From assembly GCA_022376515.1 (NCBI GenBank), contig WTXI01000011.1, positions 248,001 to 312,000 of the forward strand: a DNA stretch of 64,000 nucleotides. The letters run 5' to 3'. The translations under genes and the position numbers were made by a program. This DNA comes from Lactifluus volemus (Eukaryota; Basidiomycota; Agaricomycetes; Russulales; Russulaceae). Shown here one piece after another: positions 22,641 to 34,274 of the stretch (positions are counted from its first letter, which is position 1; every line of letters begins with the position of its first letter). Under the pieces are notes generated by a model that was given only the letters and a program-made list of their open reading frames with translations, did no database searches and was not told the DNA's origin.

Positions 22641-23034
22641 ATTTTTTTTTTCTGCCTTTTTCAGCTCGTCCGACAGCTCGTCGACCACGATTCCAGGGGT
22701 CACCATTGCTGCATTTGTCTACCTTGCTTCCTGACCGCAGGCGGGGAGATTGAACAGCCGTTCGGTAAAGGCTTTCTACGCACCATGGTATTGTGGGGCA
22801 GCACTTGCCTCCTTGCCCTTGTCTGGATAGGATCTAATGAGGTATGTGACTTAGTGTATGATATTGTCAATCAAGCAAGCAGATCGGGACCTGGACTTTA
22901 TCTACGAGAATTTCATACGCGTTGATATCATCCAGCTCGAAGAGATGCCTAGAGAGACCATTGTTCTGGGTCCGCATGGGGCCACACGTCATGACGTGCA
23001 GGCTCGAGTGACTGCGGATCTACTCAGGATGTAG
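22640..23034 (+). pseudogene. Bestrophin-like (UPF0187) C-terminal relic
   Basis: The translated pieces IPGVTIAAFVYLAS, then (one base off) FLTAGGEIEQPFG, then after an intron DRDLDFIYENFIRVDIIQLEE to a TAG at 23032-23034 match the end of the bestrophin-type chloride-channel family, where GEEIENPFGYDxNDLDL is the signature. The Tyr-Asp following PFG is absent or split by the intron. No upstream transmembrane helices are found, and the frame breaks near 22720, so this is a tail fragment. A one-base sequence error could explain the break but not the missing N-terminus. Confidence 0.65.
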
Positions 23035-23462
23035 GGATTGTGACATCTTACTTGTTTCTCTATGTATCCATGACCGTACGGATTTCTCTTGTGTTTCTCT
23101 ATATGAGGAGCGACATATATATATAATGGGATTCAGTAAAGACCAACGGCTTCCAGCTCTGGCAGCCGCTGCACGCTTTAAACTTATGGGGATGTTGTTG
23201 TGAAAATCAACTTGGCAGGGTGAATCTGAAATTGTAATCCGCGTGACCTTGGGGGTAGGCCCACTTCACTCTCTGCAGGTCGGATCTACTATTCTCTCGC
23301 AATACGCGAAGGGAGGGCTAGCTGCGGATAGTTTTTATAGACTGGCGCTATAAATGTATCGTACATGTGAGTCAGGTCTAAGCGCCAGGAGTGCGGCGCC
23401 GAGTTTGTTGGTAAACAAGTAGCGAGCCGATTATAGTCCGCCCGTGACCTATTCGTTCCATC

Positions 23463-24770
23463 ATGACCACACCGGATCCCCAGAAGTCCGTATTCTCTGC
23501 TAATACGTACTTCGGGACGCAATTACCCCCACCGACCCTCGAAGATGACATAGCTGGTGTCAGGTCATTTGTACATCGACAACGGGATTTGGCGAGAAAA
23601 GTCGTGCTCGTGACCGTAAGCCTCATCCGAGTCGTCCTTTGTTCCGTCCTCTCAAAGTCCATGTCAAGAGCGGCGGGACAACTGTCCCTTTGGAGCTCAA
23701 CGTGTGAGTTTGCCAGTGGTTCTGTGCGTGCTTACTACGTCTGGTGCTCATCCCCGTATGACTGCCAGGGTGCGCTTTCTCGACAACTTCAGTGCCGGTG
23801 GGTATCACTCTTGGGGTGACACAACGGTTTCAGGCGGTCTAACTGATCATGAGTCTGACCAGGTACTCGGGGTGCAACGTCTGCCGAGTACTTTCTAAAG
23901 GCCGGTTACGCTGTCATCTTTATGCACAGACAGTTTAGCCTTCAGCCGTTCAGTCGCCACTACTCTCATTCTACGAACCCATTTCTCGACTTTCTTGAGA
24001 TTGAACCCAGCCCAGACAAGTCATCTGCTCCTCCCAACATTACAGTGACGCCGTCGAAACGCGATGATCTGCTCGAAGTGTTAACGACCTACAAATCCGT
24101 TCATCAAGCTGGTTTGCTTCACACACTGACATTCGTCACTGTAAATGAATATCTCTGGTTACTGCGTGCCATTAGCCAAGAGCTGTCCGTACTTGGTCGA
24201 AACGCTTTGTATTACCTCGCCGCCGCAGTCAGTGACTTTTTTTTGCCGAGGGAGAAGATGGTAAGTGCCCATTTACCAACGCCGACGGACTGTTGAGACT
24301 ATTTTTTTCAGTCGGAACACAAGATCCAATCCGGGAAAGGCAGCTTGTTAATCGAGATGGATCAGGTACCCAAGATACTGAAGCCACTGGTAGATGAATG
24401 GACCCCCGACGGTTTCATAGTTTCATTCAAGGTTCGGTATGTCAATACATCTGCGTATCATTATTGACGGGATGCGCGTTTCTATTAGCTCGAAACAGAT
24501 CCTACCCTACTCGTGCCGAAAGCGCGAGCGGCGCTTGAGCGCTTTGGACATCATCTCGTTATCGGAAACGACCTTCATCGACGTAAATATGAGGTAGTAT
24601 TTGTTTCGCGCGGTCATCCGGACTCTGCAACGAGCGACGTGACCACTACCTGGCTGCGTATCTCTCCCGATGCAGTCAACACGCGAGGGCACGCAAAGGA
24701 GATAGAAGAGGACATAGTTGAGGAACTGACCAAGAGGCACCAAGGTTGGATCAATGCGTCACCGCCATAG
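23463..24770 (+). CDS. CAB2: Phosphopantothenate-cysteine ligase
   Basis: Joins cysteine to 4'-phosphopantothenate in coenzyme A synthesis, cytosolic. Exons 23463-23615, 23669-23703, 23769-23797 (29-base microexon), 23863-24260, 24312-24431 and 24489-24770 give 338 residues, normal for the eukaryotic enzyme. Visible family marks: KVVLVTSGGTTVPLELN, VRFLDNFSAGTRGATSAEYFL, GYAVIFMHRQFS, then YYLAAAVSDFFLP, KIQSGKGSLLIEMDQVPKIL, FIVSFKLETDP and HLVIGNDLHRRKYEV. No frame breaks. It lies head-to-tail with EXO1 (255-base gap). Confidence 0.95.
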
Positions 24771-25025
24771 CCAAGTGTATAAAGGGTATCTTGAGGAAGT
24801 ATTTACATGTATGGATCGGATCCACCTGGAGCGATGACGCTATGTGTCTCCAGCGAAGCAAAACTTTGTTTGACTTTTAAACCGTTCGCCAAAGTGAGAT
24901 CGATCAAGGAAACAACACGATCACGTGACTTTTATTTGACTTGTCGCGCCGGCGCCCTGGTCTACCACAACTACACCAGCACGGTCTATGCACTCTTTCA
25001 ACACAACTCTCCCTCAAAGTTTTTG

Positions 25026-27566
25026 ATGGGAATTCAAGGCCTTCTTCCTTTTCTCAAGTCGATTCACAAGCAATGCCATTTATCTGAACTCTCAGGCCAA
25101 ACACTCGCGGTCGACGGATATGGTTGGCTTCATCGCGGGACGTACACTTGCTCTACAGAACTAGCGACGGGGAAAATGACGAGCAAGTAAGATATAATCT
25201 ACTCGTTGTCTTTTCTCATCCGAGGTTGACCATTCTGGCAAGGTATGTTCATTATGCCATGCAGAGAGTCCGTCTCTTGCGTCATCATGGCATACATCCG
25301 TATATAGTCTTTGACGGAGGACACCTCCCGGCGAAGCGTGGCACGGAAGAGGAACGGAAGCGCAGACGTGCGGAGAACTTGGCGTGTGCGAATGAGTTGG
25401 CAGCGAAGGGAAGGCATTCGCAGGCAAGGGAGTACTATTCTAAATGTGTCGATGTCACGCCGGAGATGGCGTTTCAGCTCATCAAGGTGTGTCGGCGTCA
25501 GTTGTTTCCGCTGGGCGGGGGAGGGACCTGACGCGCCCTGCAGGCGTTGCGCGCTGAGGACGTCCCGTATGTTGTGGCTCCCTACGAGGCCGATGCGCAA
25601 CTCGCGTACCTCGAGCGCTTGGGAATCGTCGACGGGATCATCACGGAAGACTCTGACCTTCTCGTGTTTGGCTGCAAGAATGTATACTTCAAGTTGAATG
25701 ACTTCGAGGCAACGGTGACCGCCATCTCACGGGACGACTTTGGCAAGGTGACACATTGCTCGCTGCTTGGTTGGACAGATGCGCAATTCCGGGCGATGGC
25801 CATTCTCAGCGGATGCGATTACCTACCGAGTGTTCCTGGAGTCGGACTGAAGACGGCTTGGACCTTCCTACGCAAATACCGGACGCCGGAAAACGTCATC
25901 CGGGCTCTGCGATTAGAGGGAAAGAAGGCCGTACCTCAGGGATATCTCGAGGCATTCATGATAACAGAGAAAGTTTTCTTGTATCAAAGGGTGTATGACC
26001 CGCTGGAAGAGAAGTTGGTAAATCTTACCCAAGTTCTGCCTGGCGAATCACTGAGCCCAGCCCACGAGGCGTTTGTCGGAGAGTAAGTGTTTGCCTAATA
26101 TATCCGACTTGCTGACTTTGAATGTAACTAGGGATATGACGCCAGCTGTGGCAAAGCAAGTCGCCAGAGGTGATGCACACCCAAATACACACTTGCCCAT
26201 AAAGGATATCAACCCATCCTTCGCCCCATGTGCCACCAAGCCACTGCCATTAAAAGTACACGATCTGAATACATCGGAATCGAAAGGAAAAAAGACGGAG
26301 AAACACAACGGCACGAGCATCTTAAAGTTCTTCGGTATGTGAACAAGGCACACTCAGTTGGGTCACTGATGGTTGACTATTTCCCAAAGCAAAAAGTTCC
26401 ACGCCGAAGGGACCAAAAACTGCCAGCTCCCAAATTATCGCGGGTGGGGCCAGTGGAAAGCGGCGACTTGTTGGGCTCATGGACGACGACTTGGCTACCA
26501 AGCGTAAAAAAATGCTTCAAGTCGATGAGAGAGAAAATATTGCAAGCCCTCTTCTGAGTCGCTTCTTCGGCAACAATGCAATAGCTGGACCGTCTCGTAT
26601 CAGACCTACGCCAAACGATGATGGAGTCTTAGATACACAAGAAGTCGTCTTGGTTACGGATTCCGGTGACATGGAGGAAGTAGAAGACTCTGACGCACTT
26701 GAAGAAGAATATGATCAAGTCGGTCAAGAGGACGGATATCTGTCACCTGCTCCATCACTTAAACGGCTTAGCACGCCTGACTTGTCTTCTCCGCCGCGAC
26801 CCTTAGAACCATCTCGGGTTTTCTGCCGTGACAGCTCCACACAAGATTTCGCCGTCGACATCCTATCGAGTCCAGAGACTCGGAAGCCAGCATTACCCCT
26901 AAGAAGTAAATCGGTTTCGAACAGGGAGAATAAAATGCCCGGTCACATTCTTGTCCCCGACACGCCCCGGAAGTCTGGTCCGGTATTCTCAGTGAATGGT
27001 TCAAACTTGGAGGTGCTTTGCGGGCCAAACCTCTTCGATGACGCGGATACGGCGGAGATCGACGATATTACGGTGCCACCGTGCTCGTTTGGGACATCCA
27101 CACAGTCTTCCTCTGGTCTCGCTACGCCTGTGAGCCAAGAGGCCTCGGGAGTGATTGAAGAGCTTGACCTGGGAGACGACATCGAGTTTATCGAGATACG
27201 GCGGGCCAAGCACGACGCTGTCGCGCAAGGCTGGTGGTCGAAATGGGCTCGCGAGGGTGGTAGGGACCGCTCGACGTCCAGTCGTGATCGGGTGTGTGTC
27301 TCATGTCCGTTCCTTTTCTTGAGACTCACTTTACCTATTTCCAGAAATATGCTCCTTTACGACGCCGAGAAACCACAGTTACTCCCGACGGCCTTCATGG
27401 GGCACTAAGGTTCCGGCCGAACGAGAAGGCAACTACAAATCGTGTGGCCACCCGGCCGCGTGGCTCGGCGAGGAGAAGCTTCATTCGTTCCGAATCGGCT
27501 CATGAGATGGTACGACGCCGTAGAAGCACGGGGATGGCCGAGTCTGGCATAAGTGTAGTTGGGTAG
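25026..27566 (+). CDS. EXO1: Exonuclease 1 (XPG/Rad2 family)
   Basis: 5'-3' exonuclease and flap nuclease for mismatch repair and end resection. Exons 25026-25186, 25243-25486, 25544-26082, 26132-26334, 26390-27291 and 27345-27566 encode 756 residues. N-domain: MGIQGLLPFLKS, VDGYGWLHRG (metal-binding Asp) and YIVFDGGHLPAKRGTE. I-domain: YEADAQLAYLERLG and IITEDSDLLVFGCK (catalytic acidic cluster), then the helix-hairpin region SGCDYLPSVPGVGLKTA. The C-terminal third is acidic, Ser/Pro-rich and divergent, as usual for EXO1, where MutS/MutL-binding motifs reside. The glycine after the first Met is retained, needed for the free N-terminus in this family. MSH6, a functional partner, lies 19 kb downstream. 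Confidence 0.95.
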
Positions 27567-28112
27567 TGCTTGGTTTGGGGTGAGAGTTAGTACAAGATTG
27601 AAAGTATGAATGCTAACTCTACGAAGGAAGGCATGTTTATATCATGTATCATAGGTTATTCATAATTATACTACCCCTCGATGAAACCAACTGGAGAGAG
27701 AACTTGAGAAATAAAAAGTAGGTGGCACCTTTTTTTTTTTTTTTTTCCTAGGAAGTTGTACCGAGAGTATGGCGCGAGATTAGGAAGGAAGTTATAAGGA
27801 TAGAGATGAGTGGAGATTTCCGATTTCTGACAGCGATTCGCATCGGATGGAGTATCGGATGGAGTAGGTGACTTTAACCTGATCTAGCTTTGTTGAGATC
27901 GATCTGGTAATGGGAAGACCATTCTGACTAGGTAAACGATTTCTTGACGGTACTTTGGCCATCCGTCGCGTGCTCGATGAGCTTCCGCATCGTCTTGTTC
28001 AACCTTTTCTCGGTCATTCTTCTTTCACCTGACCACTCTTCCTCGTCCTTACTTCAACCAGCCATGTTCTCCTCTTTCAATCCCCCAACTTGTCCTCTTA
28101 ACAATTCATGCA
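27567..28112. other. Intergenic with poly-T and CT-rich leader
   Basis: Contains a T run of about 18 bases near 27729-27747, then a C/T-rich stretch (27990-28110) leading into the C2H2 gene, the usual look of a basidiomycete promoter and 5' leader. No gene seen. Confidence 0.45.
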
Positions 28113-29610
28113 ATGCATAACCCTCCTTACACACTTCAATTACCACCTCACCCTCACCCACATCCCATATCGAATTGTCACTCCATTCAACCTTTCCTTC
28201 ACCATCCCCCTCGTTCCCCTTCTTATCCATTCCAGTCAACCTCCCTAAATCTCGTCACACCATCCCATCATTTTTTCAATGATAACATCCTCAGCACTCG
28301 CCCTCTCTCCTCTTCCGGACAGTCACTACCCAACGAGCTTGGTTTACAGCATTATCTTTCAAAGAGCCACCGTTCTCCGCGAACCCCCGACCAGAGTCCG
28401 ATAAACACTTGGCCCCTTCCAATTCTCTCGGCCGTCGCGCCCTCTCCAGGTCTGGTCATCAACCGTCCGTGGCCCAAGACAACTGGCTCCAACCCCGAAC
28501 CGTTTCACCCAGGCGTTAACACCCAGCCTTATCACAATTATTTATTAGAACCCACGGATAATAACACCAATTTCTCTTCGGAGAGCGAGGCGTTTCCCCC
28601 TGCCGCTTTGCCTACACAGGCTACTTCCATATTGGGGCCAGATATTCCCCGTCCTCGATATCAACCTCGAGATTCAGTAGCGTGTTTTTCTGGTTCAGAA
28701 TCAGACTCTGGACAGGAACTAGAGGATGAACGAAACATAGCTCATGACGCCCGTCGAGATCAATGGACGTCTGCCTCTACGGCATCTCCCCGTGCTAGGT
28801 CGCCTGTCATGACTTTATCTCGTCGATTCGCTTCCTTTCTAGCTACTGAGGTGCCTACTTGGTTCTATCTATCCGCTCGCTCGGCTTACCCTCCCATCAT
28901 AGGAAACAAAATTAGGTTCAAATCTTCCCCCGAAAGACATAGACTACGCTACTCGACCTTCCCGCCGTACCCGGTCGTCTTCTAGAAAACCCAAAATGCA
29001 CCAATGTCAGACTTGTAAAAAGTGGTTCCCGCGGCCCAGCGGCCTCGCCACTCACATGAATGTCCATTCAGGTGCTAAGCGTGAGTCTAGTACACCCTGC
29101 CTCGCATCTTGCCGAGGCATGCGCCAACCTCTTATCTCTTGTAGCATTCACATGTCCAGTGCAGAGCTGCAACAAGAAATTCGCCGTCCGGTCGAATGCC
29201 AAACGTCACCTCCGCACGCATGGCATCATGCCTACCCCCGATATGAGTTTTATATCCAGTCCGACCGAGGACAACGACATTGCCGTCGTTCGGGATCCAG
29301 CGTGTTGGATACCTCGCAGTCTCAAGGAAAGGAATCTGAAACTTGAGGATCCCGAGACCTGTCCGTTATTGATTGCTGAACTGCCACTTGTACGTCCATC
29401 AACATACACGTGGGATGGTGATGTGGTGTACGAGGAAAGGGACTCGTTTGCGGAGGCGCCAATTGCACCGTATCATCCTGTCTATGTATGTTTTATCGTT
29501 CTTCCCTCGAGCCTTGTTGAGACTGATACCTAACACCTCTTTCGTAGTGGAAATGCCTACCTGGGCCGGCCCCGACGGCTGTGGCCGCGTGCATCAGATC
29601 ACCTTCTTAA
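28113..29610 (+). CDS. Two-finger C2H2 transcription factor, copy 1
   Basis: Exons 28113-28850, 28903-29080, 29145-29485 and 29548-29610 give 439 residues. The N-terminal 240 residues are low-complexity Pro/His/Ser. Two C2H2 fingers follow: CQTCKKWFPRPSGLATHMNVH (C-x2-C-x12-H-x3-H) and, across an intron, CPVQSCNKKFAVRSNAKRHLR (C-x4-C-x12-H-x3-H). The C-terminal part is acidic with Ser-Pro pairs. A clear paralogue lies at 60676-62095 on the other strand, with an intron at the same place and phase between the fingers. Presumed nuclear DNA-binding regulator; target unknown. First in-frame ATG used as start. Confidence 0.85.
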
Positions 29611-29999
29611 ACATTATTCTTTTTATTGCGAAATGCCTCTATCGTATTACTTTTCTTGATTTCTTCGCCCTGGGTCCTCATATAGGCCTCATACCTTGAA
29701 CCTTCGTCCTTGGACTAAAGGTGGATCGTTTCGTATATAGGTGGGACGAGGTACTGCCACCGCGGGTCTGTTGTAGTAAGCTATGCGTAATTATATGGCG
29801 ACAATCTACAAATCTGTAAGCAGAGAAGCGACCCAGGTAGACATTGATGCCATCACAAATAGGTTGTCTGGACCACATGGCAATGACGAACTTCTCGATA
29901 GAAAAAGCATTCAGGGTACGATTATGATAAACCAGCCTATTCGCGCGTGGCCCAGGCACGCGACGTGTCCTATCAGGCAGCATGACATAGGCAATCCTA
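29611..29999. other. Convergent intergenic region
   Basis: Lies between the stop codons of the C2H2 factor (+) and PIG-P (-). Open frames here on the minus strand are only continuations past the PIG-P exon and are not supported. Expected to hold both 3' ends. Confidence 0.5.
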
Positions 30000-30704
30000 T
30001 TATCTTGGGCGATTGTTTGTGTCATAAAGAACACGATTGACCAAGCCAATTGGTATGTCATACGCCTCCGGTACGGCGTTTGGGGGCGCATATGCGAGGT
30101 AAGGATTCGGCACACTAGAGTCTGAGTATTGCGCTCTTGAATCTGCGACGTTGAACCCTCGGTCAGAAAAGAGAACTTTCCACAGGCAAAAATCTGAAAT
30201 CGAAACTGACCGGTGAACGCGCTGAGCTCCGAAAAAGCCGGTGTGCCTCTGATGGCCATTGAAAAGTATGTAAAGTAGGTGAGTAGGACGGTTACGATCG
30301 TCCACGCCGGAACGAGTAGGGCCCATTCCCTAAAAAAAATTGGAATTGGTAGATGTCAACGATAACGTAGTACGCCCCAACAGCGAAGAGGGGGGGGGAG
30401 GGGGGTAAAGCTCCCTTTTTCCCCGTTTTGCAAAAAGAAAAGAAACGTACCGATTAGGATACCAGCTAACTCCGAGCCATATGATCCAGTCGTCGGGAAG
30501 GATAGCCCAAAGAAAGTAGAGAACGAAGAGGAGATAGGTCACTGCCCAGGCGACGAAGCCGTAAAATTCGGGGGCGCGACTGGGCGAAGAAGCTGGAGGT
30601 AGCGGCGGAAATTGGGCCAAGGGAGAAGCTGGCGATGTAGGGCCATTGTAGTGCTCACGGCTTTTGTCCTGACGAGATTTGTCAGTGACGACGAGGACGA
30701 CCAT
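30000..30704 (-). CDS. GPI19: PIG-P, GPI-GlcNAc transferase subunit
   Basis: Small ER membrane subunit of the enzyme that starts GPI-anchor synthesis. Exons 30704-30451, 30329-30211 and 30121-30000 give 164 residues. After a Pro/Ser N-terminus come EFYGFVAWAVTYLLFVLYFL, WAILPDDWIIWLGVSWYPNR and WALLVPAWTIVTVLLTYF, i.e. two transmembrane helices split by the conserved loop and the Tyr-x-Pro motif of the family. The tail PLAYAPPNA-like segment and DIPIGLVNRVLY are also family-like. The first intron (121 bases) is long for this window and contains a nine-base G run on the plus strand, a possible source of trouble for sequencing or splicing. Confidence 0.9.
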
Positions 30705-31226
30705 GATGGCTGGTTCTGGCTGCCGGCCCCCACTTTACCGCGGCATGTTGCCGCTCTGGAAAGCGGCCCGTTGGTTACAGTACAGTTACAGTATGGACAG
30801 CGATGTACAAGCTACGTGATCTAGATTTGACATAAAGTCATCCCTTCCAAAGTGTCTGACAGAATTCACTCTATCGTGTTGTTTGGGACAGATACAGTTA
30901 CAGTAACGACCCGTACGGTCGGCGATTGCGAACAGCCCCTGCCATCATCGACCTCCACGTCGCGGGATCTTGCTCTGATCCCTTCCATTGGTACTAAATT
31001 ACGGAGGTACATCAAAAAATCCATCCCTTCGGTTCGCAGGAACTCAACGGCGAGTCCGGATCTGCTGTCAAAGGTGACGGCTCTCTGCTAAAACCCGGGA
31101 ACTATGTCCGGTCAAAGCCGATCTGCAAAGCAACGAACGGATGGGCGTAGCATTGATACCCGAAGCATCTATTAAGAGCTTTTTTCTGTGCGCTCGTTTA
31201 TGGAAAAGGAGAATGTCCGCGCGACA
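30705..31226. other. Intergenic between PIG-P and RAD51 paralogue
   Basis: About 520 bases; promoter side of PIG-P. A 79-codon plus-strand open frame at 30852-31091 has plausible composition but no ATG and no recognised domain, so it is not called. Confidence 0.4.
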
Positions 31227-32386
31227 TCAAGACTTGCAAGGACCCATCGTGTTGCCGTCCTGCGAGGGAATATCAGGCAGAGCAGTTCGGGTGATGTGCA
31301 GACCTACCATTTCATACGGTTCATCCGGCATTACGTCCTCCCTGTCACATCTTGGGGATGAAAGCAAGCGTAGCACGCTGGAAAAAAAAAGCACTGATTT
31401 GGACGCTGATGTAAAGAAAAGAAGAGAAACCCGAACCCTGACGTCCTCGTCTCGGGAACAATCAACACGCGATATGTCCTATGTGGTGGGAGATAGTCGC
31501 CGCCTGAGGGTGATGTACGGTTACTCATGCACGGGACACGTGACGAACCGACTTGCCAAGTTGAGGGACGAGAACGGCTCTAGAACCAGTGTCAAAATTT
31601 GCTGGAGAGCCATCAGGAGTGAGGAGCTTGGTGGCTAGCTGCGTGGTAATCACGACCTATCTCAACTCGTATCAGTGGGAGATGACACGACGAGACGGGG
31701 ATAAGGTCGCACTGAGATGTCAAACGAAGAGCATAGCCTGGCCAAGACCTGTTTCAGATGTGCAAGTAACGACGACCGCGTAAACGACTTTAAGCCCGGA
31801 GAGGTATGGAATGGGAACCAGATCGAATTGAGTATGACGAGGCGAATCTGGGAGATGAGATCTTCCATTAGTAAGAAGATCGCAATGCATCAAAAAGTTA
31901 TTCACTGATGGGTGTGCTTCCAAGAACAAGGGAAGATTGTATAAAAATGCCAGGAAATCTGGCAGCGTGAAAATGTTCAAGTAGTGTACGAGATCCAAGC
32001 CGGTATCGGGGAGATTCCTGGATCCTAAAGGCTAGCTGAAGCGGAAGGTGACCAACAGTAAGCTTGCTTACGAAGCTCTGAATGGAGCGAGGCAGGGCTT
32101 GCCATGTTTTGCATGTCTATCATACAATTAACGCGAACAGGGGGGCAATGTACCATATCTCACCAACGAAGAGAACCTGATCATTTGATGATACAGCGTT
32201 GCACGCAAATCTAGTCGCCAATGTCTCTTTTGCCGTACCAGGTGGACCTGAAAGCTCCAGAATGTGACCACTTGATAAACCTTCTCCTAGAAGCTTATCC
32301 AGAGGTACGCATGAGGAAAAAAATCTCTTGTCAACTGAGATTAACTCGGCGGCAGAGCGTCCAAGAAGTGAACTGGTCATGGACAT
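31227..32386 (-). CDS. RAD51-family paralogue with altered Walker motifs
   Basis: Recombination-repair ATPase core of the RAD51-paralogue type. Seven exons (32386-32164, 32116-32072, 32024-31906, 31847-31713, 31656-31557, 31503-31437, 31377-31227) make 279 residues with no frame break. Recognisable are DKLLGEGLSSGHILELSG, the Walker A region GPPGTAKETL, VDMQNMASPASL, RLVILNSIWFPF (Walker B), LARLCSS, VVITTQLATKL and a C-terminal LRLLSSP strand. Walker A has Ala for the last Gly and Glu for the Thr/Ser; Walker B has Asn for the Asp. The intron at 31504-31556 is of the GC-AG class (G|GCAAGT). No N-terminal helix-hairpin domain. Which paralogue (Rad55, Rad57, Rad51C, Rad51D or XRCC) cannot be said from sight. 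Confidence 0.8.
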
Positions 32387-32556
32387 CTTCCTCGTGATCT
32401 GTAAGCCGTGGTCACGGGTTTTGGACGCGAGCGCTTTTTAAACTCGAACACGCCCTTGGTTCAACTTATCCTTGCTTGTTTTCTTTTCTCAACTAGTCGT
32501 ACTCTTCTTCCAGCTTCATATTTTGTGATTCCCTACTCCTACGCCTTTGACCACAG
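32387..32556. promoter_or_regulatory. Bidirectional promoter
   Basis: 170 bases separate the divergent start codons of the RAD51 paralogue (-) and the RRM protein (+). Shared regulation is plausible. No specific element beyond CT-rich tracts is recognised. Confidence 0.5.
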
Positions 32557-34274
32557 ATGAACCCTGGCTCGGACACATCCCTCTTTAGACAATCCCGAGC
32601 AGCATCGGCTGTGAGGGTGGATCGGGTTCCCAGAGCCGGTTTGTTTCTGCCCTTTTGGTGATTTATTCATCGTAATTAATAAGATTACTGTCGGGATAGC
32701 CCGGCGGGACGTATTAACCCTTTTCAGGAACTTCATTGGTAAACCCCTGCTAGCCTACGTTAACTGTGTACACACCTCACACTTTGACGGGCATCTAGGC
32801 CCCATTAGGAATGCCGATGTCTGTGGAAATGGGTCTTCTATGGAGGTTACCTTTTTGACCCCCGATGCTGCAACGTGCGCCCTTCATCTTTCCCTCTATT
32901 CCACGATCATTACCGATATCGACGATTCCAGAAGATGCCTCGCCCTGTCGGGATACATTGTCTCAGGTCATCCTATGTAAGATCTGTACCTCTTGACACT
33001 TTCTATCTCATTTGATGCTCGCTTCCTTTGCCACATGATTTTCTGACGATGGTCTCAGAATTGTAACCCAAGTTGTAAACGCTAGATCTCCAAGGCCTCG
33101 TACAGCTATTCAAGCTACATCTTCGGATACTCGTCGTAACCTATATGTACTTGGGCTGCCATTTGATCTATCCAAGTGAGTGCCATACTATTCATCGAGG
33201 GATACCTCTCTGATCAGTTTGGCAGTGCAGAGCTAGTTTCCATATTTTCTCATTTTGGTACCGTTACCCATTCTGTCATCCTAGCTACCGTCGATAATGC
33301 CTCTCGGCGTCGAGGATTCGTTGTGATGTTAACTCACGATGAGGCACAAGCTGCGATGGACAACATCTCTCAAACAAGTATCAGGTGCGTCATCGTGAAA
33401 CTACCCTACTTTCTTCATCACCTTATCTTACGCTATACTCCGTAGAGGGTCCATCGTTGATGTGTCATGGGCCGTAGTCCAACGTTCACAGGGTGCGTCC
33501 AGCCTGCCCATGGCCTTTTGTACTTACCAATAGTTCCCGAATCTAGGCTTTCTTGATGGAGGAGATAGGACTATAGCTCTAGAAGGCCAAGTGGCCTCTG
33601 TTTCTCCTAGCGCAGATCTTGGTGCTACCCCTGCATTTCGGGCTTCCAGTGCTTTAGGTGACCACCCCAAGACGGTCAATCCGTTGTCAGGTACTCAACC
33701 CTGTCATACGAGCATCGTTGTTCACAATCTTCCTGCTTTCTTGTTCGCTCAAGACTCTGACCTGGAGCCTTTATTCTGTCCGTTCGGTGACGTCAAGGAC
33801 ATACGGAAGCATGACACTTCTTATATCGCCCAGTCTCCCAATTCCGTCTCTGCTATCGTCACTTATTCGTCTGTTGCGAGTGCCAGGGACGCCAAAGCAG
33901 CTTTGCATGGCCAGAGCTATGGAGACAACCCTCTGGTGGTGGAATTTTACTTACCGTTCGACAATAATGAGTCTAGCTGGAAACTTGACCGAAACCACTT
34001 CTCTGGGTCACTCTTGAATCCTCGCGCCTCTCCGTTCGTCTTCGAATCTGCTTCAGTTGTCTCCGCCCCGCCGACTTGTGTTGCCTCTGGGAACTTTCCT
34101 GACTACTTTTCCAGGCCTATATCGAGTGGCTTAACCACACCTCTCAATCACTCATCGTTATTGGAATCCGTGGCACAAGGACACAGCTCACTTCCTACGT
34201 CTAGCCTTCCGTCGCGGAGCAACTCTGCTGCCTCATGGTCCTTCTCACTTGCACGTTCGGGCTTTTACGCATAA
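32557..34274 (+). CDS. Three-RRM RNA-binding protein
   Basis: Exons 32557-32638, 32685-32738, 32799-32976, 33059-33175, 33226-33384, 33446-33492 and 33547-34274 give 454 residues with consistent phases. RRM1 is divergent (DVLTLFRNFIGPIRNADVC, MEVTFLTPDAATCALHL). RRM2 is canonical: NLYVLGLPFDL, LVSIFSHFGTVTHSVIL and RRRGFVVMLTHDEAQAAMD. RRM3: SIVVHNLPAFLF, LEPLFCPFGDVKDIRKH, AIVTYSSVASARDAKAALHG. A Ser-rich tail of about 100 residues follows. The fold and order fit a fungal mRNA-fate regulator, perhaps of the Mei2-like type, but that naming is not secured by a diagnostic motif. Confidence 0.8.

Noticed and set aside
27729..27747. Poly-T run as a terminator
   Set aside because: RNA polymerase II does not terminate at T runs, and no Pol III gene is adjacent; probably a simple repeat.
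29678..30259. 193-codon minus-strand frame past the PIG-P exon
   Set aside because: Family-like sequence ends at the splice donor at 30210; the rest reads through an intron and out of frame with the conserved last exon.
30385..30405. G-rich tract as a regulatory quadruplex
   Set aside because: Only two G runs and inside a PIG-P intron; too little to claim function.
31141..31638. 165-codon plus-strand open frame
   Set aside because: It lies antisense to the last exons of the RAD51 paralogue, has no domain, and mirrors that gene's codon bias.
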